Below, piece after piece: positions 63,801 through 64,000 of a DNA stretch of 64,000 bases. The notes under the pieces are model-generated. The model was not told where the DNA came from, ran no database searches, and was given only the letters and a program-made list of their open reading frames with translations. Source of the stretch: Lanius collurio (lineage: Eukaryota > Chordata > Aves > Passeriformes > Laniidae); the NCBI GenBank assembly GCA_020086605.1, contig JACBWW010000003.1, forward strand, positions 4,350,287 to 4,414,286. Reading direction: 5' to 3'. The position numbers and the translations under genes are program-made. Position 1 is the first letter of the stretch; each line of letters begins with the position of its first letter.

Positions 63801-64000
63801 CCAGTCCTGCCCAGCTTGATCTAACTTTGAAAATCTGAAGGTAACACCCGCTTCTGCCTACACTCGTGATTTTATTTAGACAACTTGAACAGGTTTAAGT
63901 ACAAACCACCTCCAGAGGCTGCTGGGATGTGCACATTGCAGTCACCAGCTCTGGGCTCACAGTGATGTTTCAGAACTCTCTGGGAAGTCATTGATGCATT
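60859..64000. other. Unassigned noncoding DNA
   Basis: There is no recognised gene or transposon. An AT dinucleotide patch occurs at 60931-60942 and a T13 run near 61967-61979. The longest frame is a 124-codon plus-strand frame at 63410-63784 with no familiar motif, and it is probably chance. Confidence 0.5.

Noticed and set aside
1..64000. CRISPR array, bacterial operons or integrated intact virus
   Set aside because: No regularly spaced repeats, no dense coding, no ribosome-binding sites and no long terminal repeats were seen. The repeat content is vertebrate.

Overview
This window looks like vertebrate, most likely avian, nuclear DNA with no gene I can name. The evidence is the repeat content. 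There are several CR1 LINE copies with the bird-type 3' end and its degenerate ATTCTATG-like octamer tail. Around them are older CR1/L3-type LINE relics and one or two MIR-like SINE remnants. The base composition is AT-rich and CpG is scarce, except in one short GC-rich island. No open reading frame is convincing as an intact protein-coding gene. The longest (about 200 codons at 12962-13576) lies across the CpG island and reads as low-complexity Pro/Arg/Gly sequence. The window is best described as a gene desert or the interior of a very large intron.

Layout. 1-5.6 kb: unassigned AT-rich DNA with small simple repeats. 5.6-8.2 kb: two LINE fragments on the minus strand, an old turtle/crocodile-type CR1 relative followed by a longer avian CR1. 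8.2-12.7 kb: unassigned. 12.7-13.9 kb: the most distinctive block, made of a possible conserved segment, an isolated CpG island, a GACA/GATA microsatellite and an A-rich tract. 13.9-19.9 kb: unassigned. 19.9-21.6 kb: a decayed plus-strand LINE with readable reverse-transcriptase homology. 21.6-29.6 kb: mostly unassigned, with two abutting poly(T)/poly(A) tracts. 29.66-30.17 kb: a G/T-rich tract and two direct tRNA-like (SINE-type) units. 30.2-49.3 kb: mostly unassigned, with short CR1 3' ends near 36.0 and 43.2 kb, a CA-rich tract near 38.9 kb and a GC-richer hairpin near 48.2 kb. 49.36-50.95 kb: an internally deleted plus-strand CR1 and a MIR. 52.85-53.64 kb: an L3/CR1-type LINE fragment on the minus strand. 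53.6-64 kb: unassigned except for a CR1 3' end near 60.8 kb and a homeodomain-site-rich segment near 60.6 kb.

The only plausible regulatory element is the CpG island at 13.1-13.6 kb, which could be the promoter of an unannotated (perhaps noncoding) transcript. Several ORF segments have reasonable splice signals and are listed as low-confidence exon candidates in the findings. I found no CRISPR array, operon, intact viral element, rRNA, functional tRNA or other evident new biological system. All repeat calls rest on recognising family sequence by eye, not on a database search.
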